Shown in pieces: positions 44,160-52,704 of a stretch of DNA of 64,000 nucleotides. The position numbers and the translations under genes are program-made. Positions within the stretch are counted from its first letter, which is position 1, and the number at the start of each line of letters is the position of its first letter. The notes below the pieces were generated by a model. It was not told where the DNA came from. It worked only from the letters and a program-made list of their open reading frames with translations, and ran no database searches. This DNA is from Bradyrhizobium sp. 1(2017) (GTDB lineage Bacteria; Pseudomonadota; Alphaproteobacteria; Rhizobiales; Xanthobacteraceae). The stretch covers positions 6,902,001 through 6,966,000 of the forward strand of contig NZ_CP050022.2 of assembly GCF_011602485.2 (NCBI RefSeq). Reading direction: 5' to 3'.

Positions 44160-44342
44160 CTAGTGGAGCGTGTCGCCAGAGTGCTTCAGACGCTCGATCT
44201 GGTCCTTGACCATCAACTTTCGGCGCTTCAACTCAACAATTTGCAGGTCGTCTGTTGAAAGGTGCACGAGAGCTTCGTGCAATTCGTTTTCGAGAAGTTT
44301 GTGCTTCCGTTCCAATTCAACAAGATGTGCCTGAATTGTCAT
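44160..44342 (-). CDS. YdcH-family (DUF465) small coiled-coil protein
   Basis: A 60-residue, highly charged, all-helical protein: LVELERKHKLLENELHEAL then DLQIVELKRRKLMVKDQIERL, the hallmark DUF465 layout of two helices with a KRRKL core. A very strong ribosome site, AGGAGG, lies 7 bases before the ATG. The family has no known function. A second family member is divergently encoded at 44671. The 126 bases between its stop and the repeat at 43989-44033 hold no clear signal. Confidence 0.85.
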   Translation of the reverse strand: MTIQAHLVELERKHKLLENELHEALVHLSTDDLQIVELKRRKLMVKDQIERLKHSGDTLH

Positions 44343-44670
44343 TCGAAACCTCCTCGGTAGGGCTGAACCTCAGGATTCGATCCGGACGGCGAAGTCTACA
44401 TCACCGATTCGTTCTGTCGATGGGTATCCGTCATTGCAGCTTCATTTTTGAAAATTCATATGTAACGAAGCGTGAGTACGGAACCGCTCGGGAAAAATCC
44501 ATGATATCAATGCGCTTGCGGAGCGCCGCGGCGACCCGCAGAAATATGTTGCGGGAGACCGGCGGACGAGAACCGCAGATCGCTTGCGGTCACGCCGCAC
44601 AAGGACGATAATTTCCACAGGGCATCCACAGCCCAGATCTCACGCCTACCGGTTTTCGGCCACCGCAGAC
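44343..44670. other. Non-coding gap between two divergent YdcH-family genes
   Basis: This 328-base stretch holds no credible gene. An AT-rich part around 44425-44510 is the likely divergent promoter zone. Two ATCCACA/TTCCACA-like words near 44610-44630 resemble DnaA boxes weakly but are isolated. No repeat or terminator is seen. Confidence 0.6.
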
Positions 44671-44877
44671 ATGACCAATGAAGACGAGCGTGAGCTCGAA
44701 ACGGAGCTCACCCGGTTGCAGCAGGAACACCGAGATCTCGATGCGGCGATCGATGCACTGCATCAATCGCCAGCCCCCGACCTATTGCGGTTACAGCGGC
44801 TGAAGAAGCGCAAGCTGTTGTTGCGCGATCGCATCGCGTTCATCGAAGACCAGATCACGCCCGACATCATTGCCTGA
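44671..44877 (+). CDS. YdcH-family (DUF465) small coiled-coil protein
   Basis: A 68-residue charged helical protein: ERELETELTRLQQEHRDLD, a short linker with APDLLRLQRLKKRKLLLRD (the conserved KKRKL element), and a C-terminal FIEDQITPDIIA. I take the ATG at 44671; a longer frame upstream is Arg-rich and unlikely. The ribosome site is weak. It diverges from the other YdcH gene at 44160; the two may be an old duplication. Function unknown. Confidence 0.8.
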   Translation: MTNEDERELETELTRLQQEHRDLDAAIDALHQSPAPDLLRLQRLKKRKLLLRDRIAFIEDQITPDIIA

Positions 44878-44916
44878 GCCAAGTCTTTCGCGGCGGCTCG
44901 CCACATCCGAATCCGC

Positions 44917-44943
44917 TTGACTCGAAAAGAACAAAATAGGAAC
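44917..44943 (+). promoter_or_regulatory. LexA-type (SOS) box overlapping a -35-like element
   Basis: GAACAAAATAGGAAC (44929-44943) is an exact GAAC-N7-GAAC direct repeat, the alphaproteobacterial LexA operator. A TTGACT -35-like hexamer lies at 44917-44922, so LexA binding would cover the promoter. The start of the next gene is 84 bases downstream. Confidence 0.7.
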
Positions 44944-45026
44944 ATTCGTGACATCCCGGCGCCCAGAAAAACGCCAGCGGAAGCGCCAACGGGCAACCAC
45001 CGATACAAGCCAGAAGGACAACGCAG

Positions 45027-45245
45027 ATGTCAGCCACCGCCCTTCTCGACAACAGCCATTATGAACAAGCCTGCGATCAGGCTATCGCGATGTGCGACGG
45101 CAATCTGCGCAGCACCATCAAGGCGCTGATCATGGCCAACGAATATCTGGAAGCCGAACTGGAGGAGTTGCAGGCGGCGATATCGGCCGGCTGCATTCCG
45201 GAGACCTCGCACAGCAAGATGCGGAGCAAGAGCAGCGCCGCCTGA
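45027..45245 (+). CDS. Small protein of unknown function behind a LexA-type box
   Basis: A 72-residue acidic helical protein: YEQACDQAIAMCDGNLRSTIKAL then ANEYLEAELEELQAAISAG (each cited in part), with three cysteines and a basic Ser/Lys tail. AAGGA lies 8 bases before the ATG. I do not recognise a named family; the layout recalls small conserved rhizobial proteins. An exact GAAC-N7-GAAC box upstream suggests DNA-damage control. Another small gene follows after 82 bases containing a palindrome. Confidence 0.75.
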   Translation: MSATALLDNSHYEQACDQAIAMCDGNLRSTIKALIMANEYLEAELEELQAAISAGCIPETSHSKMRSKSSAA

Positions 45246-45284
45246 GCTCTCAAACGCAAATCGCGCTGAGGTTGCCGTTTGACC

Positions 45285-45306
45285 ATGATCCGGAAAGCCG
45301 GATCAT
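45285..45306. repeat. Short palindrome related to the 28679 repeat
   Basis: ATGATCCGG-AAAG-CCGGATCAT, a perfect 9-bp stem with a 4-base loop, shares the GATCCGGAAA core with the repeat at 28679-28727. It lies between two small genes and may separate their expression. Confidence 0.65.
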
Positions 45307-45327
45307 ACCCCCACCCGGAGCAACGCC

Positions 45328-45579
45328 ATGTCCGATGTGACCTATTACGTTGCAATGCCTTTTCTGATCGATGCAGATGGCTCGCCTGTCGCGGGCACCG
45401 CCGAGGAGTGCCAGAGCTCGACGGCCGCGTTGCGGCGCGCCGAGATCTTGTCGCGCGGCGCGGGCAACATCGGCGCGGTGGCGTTCAGCCGCAGCGGCGA
45501 TCCCATGACTGGCGAGTTCGGCGACGCCACGCTGCTGCGCAAATTCGGCAACGTGCCGGACGATCTCGCCACGCTGTAG
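45328..45579 (+). CDS. Small conserved-type hypothetical protein
   Basis: An 83-residue soluble protein: VTYYVAMPFLIDADGSPVAG, STAALRRAEILSRGAGNIGAVAFSRSG (cited in part) and a C-terminal LLRKFGNVPDD. No signal, membrane segment or known motif. GGAG lies 8 bases before the ATG. Base composition and codon use look native. It is convergent with the diguanylate cyclase gene, two bases apart. Function not recognised. Confidence 0.75.
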   Translation: MSDVTYYVAMPFLIDADGSPVAGTAEECQSSTAALRRAEILSRGAGNIGAVAFSRSGDPMTGEFGDATLLRKFGNVPDDLATL

Positions 45580-45581
45580 GT

Positions 45582-46346
45582 TCAGTCGCCAACCAGCCTG
45601 ATCCGCGGCTCGTGCCGCCGGTGCGCCTTGCGCACATACATGGCGGCATCGGCCTCCTCCAGGGCGCGACCCGCGTCGGACTGCGCTCCCAGCAGCGCGA
45701 CGCCGGCGGAGGCGCCCGCCGTCACCCGGTGGTCCCGAAAGGTGAAAGACAAGTCGTCGATGGCCTGCTCGAAGATGGCGGCTTTCGCCTTGGCATCGGT
45801 CTCGCTGAGATTCCACAGCAGCAGCGCGAACTCGTCGCCGCCAAGACGGCCGACCACGTCCGAGGCGCGGACCTGCCGCATCAGCGTCGCAGCAATCGCC
45901 TTGAGCACCTCGTCGCCGGCGGCATGTCCAAAGGAATCGTTGATCGGCTTCAGCCGATCGACGTCGAGCACGATCAGCGCGCCGCTGGCGCGGTAGCGCT
46001 TCATGTAGGCGATGGCGCGGCTGAGCTCGCGCTCGAAACCGCGCCGGTTCGGAATCTCGAGCAGGAAATCGGTGTCGGCGGCCGCCTCGAGTTCCGCGAC
46101 CCGCCGCTCTGCCGCCTTCAGCTTGCTCCGCAAGCCGCGGATCGTCGCCTTGAGCGTGTCGGTCGCGCCATCGGCCGGCGTACGGCGCTGCCGCGGCCTG
46201 GCGGGACGCTTGGGGCCGGCTTCGGGACGCCTGGCGCTGGTCTTCCGGCCCATTTTGGCCTTCGCAGCACGCGCCCTTTTTGGTTTCTTCATGGGCATCC
46301 TGCTCAATGAAGGCTTGCGGGGATTCACCAAGACAGGATAGTGCAT
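45582..46346 (-). CDS. Diguanylate cyclase (GGDEF) with basic N-terminal tail
   Basis: A 254-residue soluble protein. Residues 1-60 are rich in Lys, Arg, Ala and Pro; a short coiled coil (about 65-90, RSKLKAAERRVAELEAA) leads into a GGDEF domain (about 92-245). The domain is complete: DTDFLLEIPNRRGF, LDVDRLKPINDSFGHAAGDEVL, RASD (the RxxD product-inhibition site) and GGDEFALLL. It should make c-di-GMP with feedback control. AAGGAG seven bases upstream fixes the start at 46346. The basic tail might bind nucleic acid or membrane; inferred. Confidence 0.9.
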   Translation of the reverse strand: MHYPVLVNPRKPSLSRMPMKKPKRARAAKAKMGRKTSARRPEAGPKRPARPRQRRTPADGATDTLKATIRGLRSKLKAAERRVAELEAAADTDFLLEIPNRRGFERELSRAIAYMKRYRASGALIVLDVDRLKPINDSFGHAAGDEVLKAIAATLMRQVRASDVVGRLGGDEFALLLWNLSETDAKAKAAIFEQAIDDLSFTFRDHRVTAGASAGVALLGAQSDAGRALEEADAAMYVRKAHRRHEPRIRLVGD

Positions 46347-46433
46347 TCCCTTCTCCTTGCCACCGCCTTGCGAGCCACCGGCCGGAACCGTTAATCTGGC
46401 CTATCTTTCTGTTTTCCGAGCACAATTGACGTC

Positions 46434-46922
46434 ATGACCGCGCCGATCGCCATCATCATGGGAAGCCAGTCGGACTGGGACACGATGCGGCATGCCGCCG
46501 ATACGCTTGCCGCGCTCGGCGTTGCCGCCGACACCCGCATCGTTTCGGCCCACCGCACCCCCGACCGCCTGTTCGCCTTCGCCAAGGGCGCCAAGGCGGC
46601 CGGTTACAAGGTCATCATCGCCGGCGCCGGCGGCGCCGCGCATCTGCCAGGCATGGCGGCGGCGCTGACGGAACTGCCGGTGTTCGGCGTGCCCGTCGAA
46701 TCGAAGACCCTCAAGGGGCTCGATTCGCTGTATTCGATCGTCCAGATGCCCGCAGGCATCCCGGTCGGCACCCTCGCCATCGGCAAGGCCGGCGCCACCA
46801 ACGCGGCGCTGCTGGCAGCGTCCGTGCTGGCGCTGTCCGACCCCGCGCTGTCGAATCGGCTTGCCGCCTGGCGCAAGGCGCAGACCGAGGCGGTTGCTGA
46901 ACGTCCGGAGGACAAGGCGTGA
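46434..46922 (+). CDS. purE: N5-carboxyaminoimidazole ribonucleotide mutase
   Basis: A 162-residue class I Pur[17 protein letters not shown] at the N-terminus, SAHRTPDRL carrying the catalytic His, [11 protein letters not shown], and [19 protein letters not shown]. It converts N5-CAIR to CAIR in purine synthesis. It overlaps purK by 4 bases (GTGA), so the two enzymes of the step are made together. Confidence 0.97.
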   Translation: MTAPIAIIMGSQSDWDTMRHAADTLAALGVAADTRIVSAHRTPDRLFAFAKGAKAAGYKVIIAGAGGAAHLPGMAAALTELPVFGVPVESKTLKGLDSLYSIVQMPAGIPVGTLAIGKAGATNAALLAASVLALSDPALSNRLAAWRKAQTEAVAERPEDKA

Positions 46923-48025
46923 GCGACGCCAAGCAGGTGACGCTGAAGCCCGGTGACACCATCGGAATCCTCGGCGGCGGACAACTCGGCCGGATGCTGG
47001 CGATGGCCGCGGCGCGGCTCGGGCTGCGCTGCCAGGTGTTCTCGCCCGATCCGGATTCGCCGGCCTTCGACGTGGTCTTGAACGCGACCTGCGCCGAATA
47101 TGCCGATGTCGAGGCGCTCGAGCTGTTCGCCAATGACGTCGACGTCATCACCTACGAATTCGAGAACGTGCCGGCGGCCGCCGCGATGGTGCTGGATGCG
47201 CGCCGCCCTGTGCTGCCCAACCGCAAGATCCTCGAGACCACCCAGGACCGGCTCGCCGAAAAGGATTTTGTGACGAAGCTCGGCATCGGCACCGCCGCCT
47301 ATGCGGACGTGACGTCGGTCGCGTCGTTGCGCGAGGCGATCGTCAGGATCGGCCTTCCGGCCGTGCTGAAAACCCGCCGCTTCGGCTATGACGGCAAGGG
47401 CCAGGCCATCATCCGCGAGGGCGACGACATCGCCAAGGTGTGGACCAGCCTCGCCACCAAATCGGCGATCCTGGAAGCCTTCGTGCCCTATGAGCGCGAG
47501 ATTTCGGTGATCGCCGCACGCTCGGCCGCGGGCCAGGTCGAGTGCTTCGACGTCACCGAGAACGAGCACCGCGACCACATCCTGAAGATATCGCGCGCAC
47601 CCGCGCAGATCCCCGATTCGCTTGACGAGGACGCGCGCAGCATCGCGGGCAAGATCGCGAGCGCGCTCGACTATGTCGGCGTGCTCGCCGTCGAGATGTT
47701 CGTGCTCGCCAACGGCACCGGGCCGAAGGTGCTGGTCAACGAGATCGCCCCGCGCGTGCACAATTCCGGACACTGGACGCTGGACGGCGCCTCGGTCTCG
47801 CAATTCGAGCAGCATATCCGCGCCATCGCCGGCTGGCCGCTCGGCAAGCCCGTGCGCCACGGTGATGTCGTCACCATGACCAATTTGATCGGCGATGAGA
47901 TCAACGACTACGGCAAGTGGCTGACCGTCCCCGGCGCCACGGTGCACATCTACGGCAAGGGCACGCCGCGCCCCGGCCGCAAGATGGGCCATGTCACCGA
48001 AGTCAGGCCGACCGGGAGCAAGTGA
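46919..48025 (+). CDS. purK: N5-carboxyaminoimidazole ribonucleotide synthase
   Basis: A 368-residue ATP-grasp enzyme making N5-CAIR from AIR, bicarbonate and ATP. Features: [48 protein letters not shown], and [16 protein letters not shown]. It starts with GTG at 46919 inside the purE stop (GTGA). It supplies the substrate of PurE. Confidence 0.97.
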   Translation: MSDAKQVTLKPGDTIGILGGGQLGRMLAMAAARLGLRCQVFSPDPDSPAFDVVLNATCAEYADVEALELFANDVDVITYEFENVPAAAAMVLDARRPVLPNRKILETTQDRLAEKDFVTKLGIGTAAYADVTSVASLREAIVRIGLPAVLKTRRFGYDGKGQAIIREGDDIAKVWTSLATKSAILEAFVPYEREISVIAARSAAGQVECFDVTENEHRDHILKISRAPAQIPDSLDEDARSIAGKIASALDYVGVLAVEMFVLANGTGPKVLVNEIAPRVHNSGHWTLDGASVSQFEQHIRAIAGWPLGKPVRHGDVVTMTNLIGDEINDYGKWLTVPGATVHIYGKGTPRPGRKMGHVTEVRPTGSK

Positions 48026-48064
48026 GGGGACCGCAGCCGCCGCGATCCCGCTTCGCTCGAAACG

Positions 48065-48787
48065 CTACGCCGTCTTCGCGCCCGCGACGACGCCTGTGGG
48101 CTCCTCGCTGAGCCAGCGATAGATCACCCCGCCCAGCGCACCACCGATCAGCGGTGCGACCCAGAACAGCCAGAGCTGCGCCGTCGCCCAGCCGCCGACG
48201 AACAGCGCGGGACCGGTGCTGCGCGCCGGGTTCACCGAGGTGTTGGTGACGGGAATGCTGACCAGGTGGATCATCACCAGCGCGAGCCCGATCGCAAGCG
48301 GCGCGAAGCCCGCAGGCGCACGGCCATGGGTGGCGCCCATGATGATGAACAGGAACATCATGGTCATCACCACCTCGGTGAGGAAGCACACCATCATGCT
48401 GTATTGGCCGGGCGAATGCGCGTCATAGCCATTGGACGCGAAGCCCTTGGTGACGTCGAATCCCGGCGCCCCGCTCGCGATGACATAGAGCAGCCACGCA
48501 CCCACGATCGCGCCGGCGACCTGGGCGATGACGTAGGGCAGGATCTGGCCGGCCGGAAAGCGGCCACCGGCGGCAAGACCGACGGTGACGGCCGGATTGA
48601 GGTGGCAACCCGAGACGTGCCCGATCGCATAGGCCATGGTGACGACGCTCAGGCCGAATGCGAGGGAAACACCGACCAGGCCGATGCCGACCTGGGGGAA
48701 ACCGGCTGCGATCACCGCGCTGCCGCAACCTGCGAATGTGAGCCAAAAGGTGCCGATGGCTTCGGCTGCGTATTTTTTCATGTCCAT
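48065..48787 (-). CDS. aqpZ: Aquaporin Z
   Basis: A 240-residue water channel with six membrane helices. Both NPA boxes are intact ([10 protein letters not shown] and [10 protein letters not shown]), and Arg after the second NPA is the selectivity-filter residue. [19 protein letters not shown] at the N-terminus and the extra loop [19 protein letters not shown] are typical of AqpZ. It is convergent with purK; the 39-base gap shows no terminator. The 260-base gap on its 5' side, toward rpsU, shows no gene or repeat. Confidence 0.95.
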   Translation of the reverse strand: MDMKKYAAEAIGTFWLTFAGCGSAVIAAGFPQVGIGLVGVSLAFGLSVVTMAYAIGHVSGCHLNPAVTVGLAAGGRFPAGQILPYVIAQVAGAIVGAWLLYVIASGAPGFDVTKGFASNGYDAHSPGQYSMMVCFLTEVVMTMMFLFIIMGATHGRAPAGFAPLAIGLALVMIHLVSIPVTNTSVNPARSTGPALFVGGWATAQLWLFWVAPLIGGALGGVIYRWLSEEPTGVVAGAKTA

Positions 48788-49048
48788 GTGGCGTCTCCCC
48801 TGATTTCAGCTCCGGATCAACTTCCGGAAAACGGCCGGCCTTTTGGCGTCAAATCACCCAAATTGCGACCGCACGGGGGTATTTTCGCCGCATTTAATGG
48901 CCGAACTTGGCCCAAAACCTCGCTTGGCCGGTGGACATCCAGGGTTTTGTCTGATACATCCGCGCGCTCAAGGTTAAGGGCTTGCGCGTTTCGCCATCCC
49001 CTTTGACTTACCAGAATTCAAATCCGATCCACCTGAAGAGGATGCCGC

Positions 49049-49345
49049 GTGCAGGTTCTCGTTCGCGATAACAATGTCGACCAAGCCCTCAAGGCGCTGA
49101 AGAAGAAGATGCAGCGCGAGGGAATTTTCCGCGAGATGAAGCTCCGCGGTCATTACGAGAAGCCCTCCGAGAAGAAGGCCCGTGAAAAGGCCGAAGCCGT
49201 GCGCCGCGCACGCAAGCTGGCCCGCAAGAAGCTTCAGCGCGAAGGCCTGTTGCCGATGAAGCCCAAGCCGGTGTTCGGCGCCGGTCCCGGCGGTGATCGC
49301 GGTGGCCGTGGCGGCCCCGGTGCAGGTCCGCGCGGACCGCGCTGA
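49049..49345 (+). CDS. rpsU: 30S ribosomal protein S21
   Basis: A 98-residue S21: [19 protein letters not shown], then [20 protein letters not shown] and an Arg/Lys-rich helix. The C-terminal tail (about 75-98) is Gly/Pro/Arg-rich, longer than in E. coli, as usual in this group. It starts with GTG at 49049 with AGAGGA 7 bases upstream. A good intrinsic terminator follows 36 bases after the stop. Confidence 0.96.
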   Translation: MQVLVRDNNVDQALKALKKKMQREGIFREMKLRGHYEKPSEKKAREKAEAVRRARKLARKKLQREGLLPMKPKPVFGAGPGGDRGGRGGPGAGPRGPR

Positions 49346-49381
49346 GATCGACCGCATTTAGCAAGACTTCAGTTCTCGATG

Positions 49382-49411
49382 ACGCGGGCCCCTGGCCCGC
49401 GTTATTGTTTT
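49382..49411 (+). terminator. Rho-independent terminator of rpsU
   Basis: ACGCGGGCC and GGCCCGCGT form a perfect 9-bp stem with a CCT loop, followed by TATTGTTTT. It lies 36 bases after the rpsU stop. Confidence 0.85.
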
Positions 49412-49537
49412 GCGGGCGGTGCCGTCCGGGACGGGGCACCACGGATGCGGCACTCGGGCGCGATGATTGGATTGAAGCGTCATTGCGCTCTGGCGCCGCT
49501 GTCACGTTCCGGATGCTCTAGCGCGAGCGAAGCGTAG

Positions 49538-50191
49538 ATGGCCTCCCCTTTTCCCGAGCGCGGCTTGGCGCGGCTACGCCAGATCTGGCAGCGGCCGTTC
49601 GCGCTGGTTTTGATGGGGACTGCACTGTGCAGTTGCTCCTTCGATCTGGGATCGCTGATGCCGGAGAAGGAGAAGCCTCAGGAGGCGCCGAAGGCGACGG
49701 CGACCGCTGACACCAGCGCGGTCAGTGCCGGCAATGTCAGCGAAGCCCAGGCCCATGCAGCAAAGGCCCAGTCCCTGGCGAAGTCGGGCGCGACCGCAGC
49801 TGCGCTCGACGAGTTCAATCGCGCGATCGGGCTCGATCCCTACAACGCGCAGGCGCTCTATGGCCGCGCCTTGATCTATCAGGGCAATAACCAGCACGAT
49901 TTCGCAATCGCCGATTTCAGCGCGGCCAGCGGGCTCAACCCGCAGAAGGTCGAGCCGCTGCTCGGCCGCGCCGCCAGCTATCTCGCGCTCGGCAAGGTCA
50001 AGGAGGCCGCGGCCGACCTGGACGAGGCCTCCGAGGCCGATCCGCACAACGCCCAGGTCTGGACGGCCCGCGGACAGGCCTACGAGCGGCTGGGCGACCG
50101 GGCAAAGGCAGTGGCGTCCTACACCAAGGCCGTCGCGCTGCGTCCACGCGACGACGCCGCCCGCAGCGGCCTTGCCCGCGTCGGCGGCTGA
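49538..50191 (+). CDS. TPR-repeat lipoprotein
   Basis: A 217-residue protein. A hydrophobic export segment (FALVLMGTALCSC) ends in a lipobox-like LCSC near residue 33. A low-complexity Ala/Lys/Thr stretch (about 40-70) precedes three to four TPR units (about 72-210), such as GATAAALDEFNRAIGLDPYNA and GDRAKAVASYTKAVALRPRD (cited in part). Likely an outer-membrane or periplasmic scaffold protein. It is convergent with the next gene. Confidence 0.85.
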   Translation: MASPFPERGLARLRQIWQRPFALVLMGTALCSCSFDLGSLMPEKEKPQEAPKATATADTSAVSAGNVSEAQAHAAKAQSLAKSGATAAALDEFNRAIGLDPYNAQALYGRALIYQGNNQHDFAIADFSAASGLNPQKVEPLLGRAASYLALGKVKEAAADLDEASEADPHNAQVWTARGQAYERLGDRAKAVASYTKAVALRPRDDAARSGLARVGG

Positions 50192-50212
50192 CAGCGCGGC
50201 TCAGACGTCGCT

Positions 50213-51160
50213 CTAGTCGGGGGTGGCGCCCTTCGGCAGAACGGCATGGAACATCGACTTCATGCCGGACAGCATCTCATCGGCGACAGTGGTCTTCGGC
50301 CGCCGCACGGGCGTGGTCACGCTGGCGTCCGCTCGCAGGTCGAGGGGCGGTGCGATCACCGGCACCGGAATGTCGGCCGGCGGCGTCACCCGATTCGGGT
50401 CGTCATTGCCGACCGAAGCCGTGTAAGGCGGATTGGCCGACGACGAGCCGCCATTGCCAAAGGCCGCCTCGGGCGAGGGCGTCGAGACCGTGATCGGCGG
50501 CGGCAACGGGCGCACCGTCGACGGCTCCGCAGTGATGACCCGCGGGGCCTCCGGGGTGCGGGCGGCTTCCCGCAACCCAGGCTCGGCCGGTCTCTCGGCG
50601 GATTTGATGTCGGAAGACTTGTCGGAAGATTTGGCTTCGGCGGCCTTGCCCTCAGGCGACTTGCGCAGGCGCTCGATCGCGGCGCGCACGAGATCGTTGG
50701 CATCTTGGGCAGGGGCTGCTGCAGCCGGCGCGGAGTTGGCCTCCACCACCGGAGCGGCGGCGGCAGGAGCGGTGGCCGCCGGAGCGGACTTGGCGACGGC
50801 CTTCTCGCGCGCCGGAGGCCGGCCACGTGGGCTGGTCTCGGCGGGAGCAACGTCTGCGGCCTTGGTCTCGGCGGAAGGCTGATGATGATCGGCAGGCTTC
50901 TCGGCCGCGGCCCTGTCCGCCGCGCTCTTCTCGGAAATGCTCTTCTCGGAGACACCCTTGGCCTTAACGCCCGGCGCAGGAAGGTTGGCAGTGTCCGTCG
51001 GCTTGCCCTCGCTGCCAGCCTGGGCAGGCGCTACCGCGGCCGCAGGGGCATCGGGCGCGGGCTTGGCATTGATGTAGTGGTTAACGATGTAAGCCCCGAT
51101 GATCGTCGCGAGCACCGAGGGGAAAATATCCATCGAGATTTTAGCGAGGTATTTCAGCAT
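50213..51160 (-). CDS. Membrane-anchored low-complexity protein of unknown function
   Basis: A 315-residue protein. One N-terminal hydrophobic helix (about 11-30, DIFPSVLATIIGAYIVNHYI) is followed by a long Ala/Pro/Lys/Ser-rich region that looks disordered (about 33-260), and a short, more ordered C-terminus (RRPKTTVADEMLSGMKSMFHAVLP). No enzyme motif. The codon pattern supports a real gene. The disordered part probably spans periplasm or cytoplasm; sidedness is not certain. Function unknown. Confidence 0.7.
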   Translation of the reverse strand: MLKYLAKISMDIFPSVLATIIGAYIVNHYINAKPAPDAPAAAVAPAQAGSEGKPTDTANLPAPGVKAKGVSEKSISEKSAADRAAAEKPADHHQPSAETKAADVAPAETSPRGRPPAREKAVAKSAPAATAPAAAAPVVEANSAPAAAAPAQDANDLVRAAIERLRKSPEGKAAEAKSSDKSSDIKSAERPAEPGLREAARTPEAPRVITAEPSTVRPLPPPITVSTPSPEAAFGNGGSSSANPPYTASVGNDDPNRVTPPADIPVPVIAPPLDLRADASVTTPVRRPKTTVADEMLSGMKSMFHAVLPKGATPD

Positions 51161-51253
51161 TTCTCGGCCACTCCCCGCGCGATCTGATGCGGGAACTTTA
51201 GGGCATTGTGAGGGATCAACTGCGACGGATCGATGGCAGACAATTGCGCCAAC

Positions 51254-51538
51254 TTACGGTTTCAGCTCGATTTCAAGGAACACGATCTCGGTTGAGGTTT
51301 CGTTAAGCACGTCATGCTGGACCCCGGCCTTGCGGAAATAGGATTTGCCGGCCGCAAGCTGCGCATTGGACCGCTCCCCATTCGGGGCCACGATGGTCAT
51401 CTCCCCCGCCACCACGGGAACAATCACATAGTCCATGCCGTGGGTGTGATGTCCGGTGGCGCTGCCGGGCGCAAGCCGCCATTCGGTCACCCGGACCTCT
51501 TCGTTGTCGACCTGAACCTCGGACCTGGCGGCAAGCAT
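51254..51538 (-). CDS. Small cupin-domain protein
   Basis: A 94-residue single-domain cupin. The first cupin motif is ATGHHTHGMDYVIVPVVAGEM and the second YFRKAGVQHDVLNETST (first cited in part), with His residues suited to metal binding. The ATG at 51538 is chosen because GGGGGAG lies 5 bases upstream; 18 further in-frame codons upstream are unlikely. It follows chaA by 19 bases on the same strand. Enzyme or sensor role is unknown. Confidence 0.85.
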   Translation of the reverse strand: MLAARSEVQVDNEEVRVTEWRLAPGSATGHHTHGMDYVIVPVVAGEMTIVAPNGERSNAQLAAGKSYFRKAGVQHDVLNETSTEIVFLEIELKP

Positions 51539-51557
51539 CGGAACTCCCCCTATCGCT

Positions 51558-52655
51558 TCAGGGCACGAACACCATGAACACGTACACGGCAAATACCACC
51601 ATATGGACCAGTCCGAACAGGACGTTGGTCCTGCCCGTGCCGAAGGTCAACATGCTCAGAAAGAAGGTCAGGAGCAAAAGCACGCTGCCCTGGGCGCTGA
51701 GACCGAGCTCGAGCTCCTTGTCGAGCGCGTAGGTGGCCACGCCGACGGCCGGGATGGTCAGCCCGATGGTCGCGAGCGAGGAGCCAAGCGCAAGGTTGAT
51801 GCTCTTCTGCAGATCGTTCTTGCGGGCCGCCGAGACGGCCGCGACACCCTCCGGCATCAGGATCAGGAGCGCGACCAGCAGTCCGGCAAAGGCCGGCGGC
51901 GCGCCGATCTTGGCCGCGACGGCGTCGACCACCAGCGAGAATTTCTTCGCGAGCAGCACGACCGCCAGCAGCGCAATCAGCAGCAGCACGACGCTGAGCG
52001 CCAACGTCTTGCCGGACAGATGCGCCTCGCCGCTGCCGCCGCCCGCCCGTTCGTGAACGAAATAGTCCTTGTGCAGGACGGTCTGGGTGTAGAGAAACAC
52101 CCCGTACAGCGCGAGCGTGACCACATCGACGAAACCGAGCTGAACCGCCGAATAGACCGGCCCGGGCGTGGTGGTCGTGTAGTTCGGCATGACCAACGTG
52201 ATGGTCGCCAGCGCGAACAGGACGCTGAGATAGACGTTGGCGCCGGAGAGCTGAAAACCCTGCTCGCGATAGCGCAGGCCGCCGATGAAGATGCAAAGCC
52301 CGACGAGGCCGTTGCAGACGATCATGACCACGGCGAACACGGTGTCGCGCGCCAGTGCCGGCGCGGGCTTGTCGCCCAGCATGATCGTGGTGATCAGCGC
52401 CACCTCGATGATGGTCACCGAGAGCGTCAGCACCAGCGTGCCGTAGGGTTCGCCGACCCGTTCCGCGATCACCTCGGCATGGTGAACCGCCGCGAACACC
52501 GTGCCGAACAGGATGACCAGAAGGACGACCGCAAAGACGAGCCCGCCCAGCGACAGCGTGAACACGTAGTCCGTCGCGGTGACGGCTGCGAACAACAGCA
52601 CGGCGAGCGCCGGGAAGATCCAGGCCGACCGGGGCATCGGATTATGCGCGCTCAT
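51558..52655 (-). CDS. chaA: Calcium/proton (cation) antiporter, ChaA-type
   Basis: A 365-residue inner-membrane protein with about eleven hydrophobic segments and two sodium/calcium-exchanger repeats. The acidic alpha motifs are visible: AERVGEPYGTLVLTLSVTIIE in the first half (cited in part) and LMPEGVAAVSAARKNDLQ with NLALGSSLATIGL in the second. It expels Ca2+ or Na+/K+ in exchange for protons. Same strand as the NhaD-like antiporter upstream, 49 bases away. Confidence 0.88.
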   Translation of the reverse strand: MSAHNPMPRSAWIFPALAVLLFAAVTATDYVFTLSLGGLVFAVVLLVILFGTVFAAVHHAEVIAERVGEPYGTLVLTLSVTIIEVALITTIMLGDKPAPALARDTVFAVVMIVCNGLVGLCIFIGGLRYREQGFQLSGANVYLSVLFALATITLVMPNYTTTTPGPVYSAVQLGFVDVVTLALYGVFLYTQTVLHKDYFVHERAGGGSGEAHLSGKTLALSVVLLLIALLAVVLLAKKFSLVVDAVAAKIGAPPAFAGLLVALLILMPEGVAAVSAARKNDLQKSINLALGSSLATIGLTIPAVGVATYALDKELELGLSAQGSVLLLLTFFLSMLTFGTGRTNVLFGLVHMVVFAVYVFMVFVP

Positions 52656-52704
52656 CCACCGATTCCATTTGCTGGAATGAGCAGTATCAAATCAGGCGCG
52701 AGAT

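Noticed and set aside
44600..44635. DnaA-box-like words suggesting a replication origin
   Set aside because: Only two weak, isolated matches, with no AT-rich unwinding element or dnaA/parAB/repABC-type neighbours.
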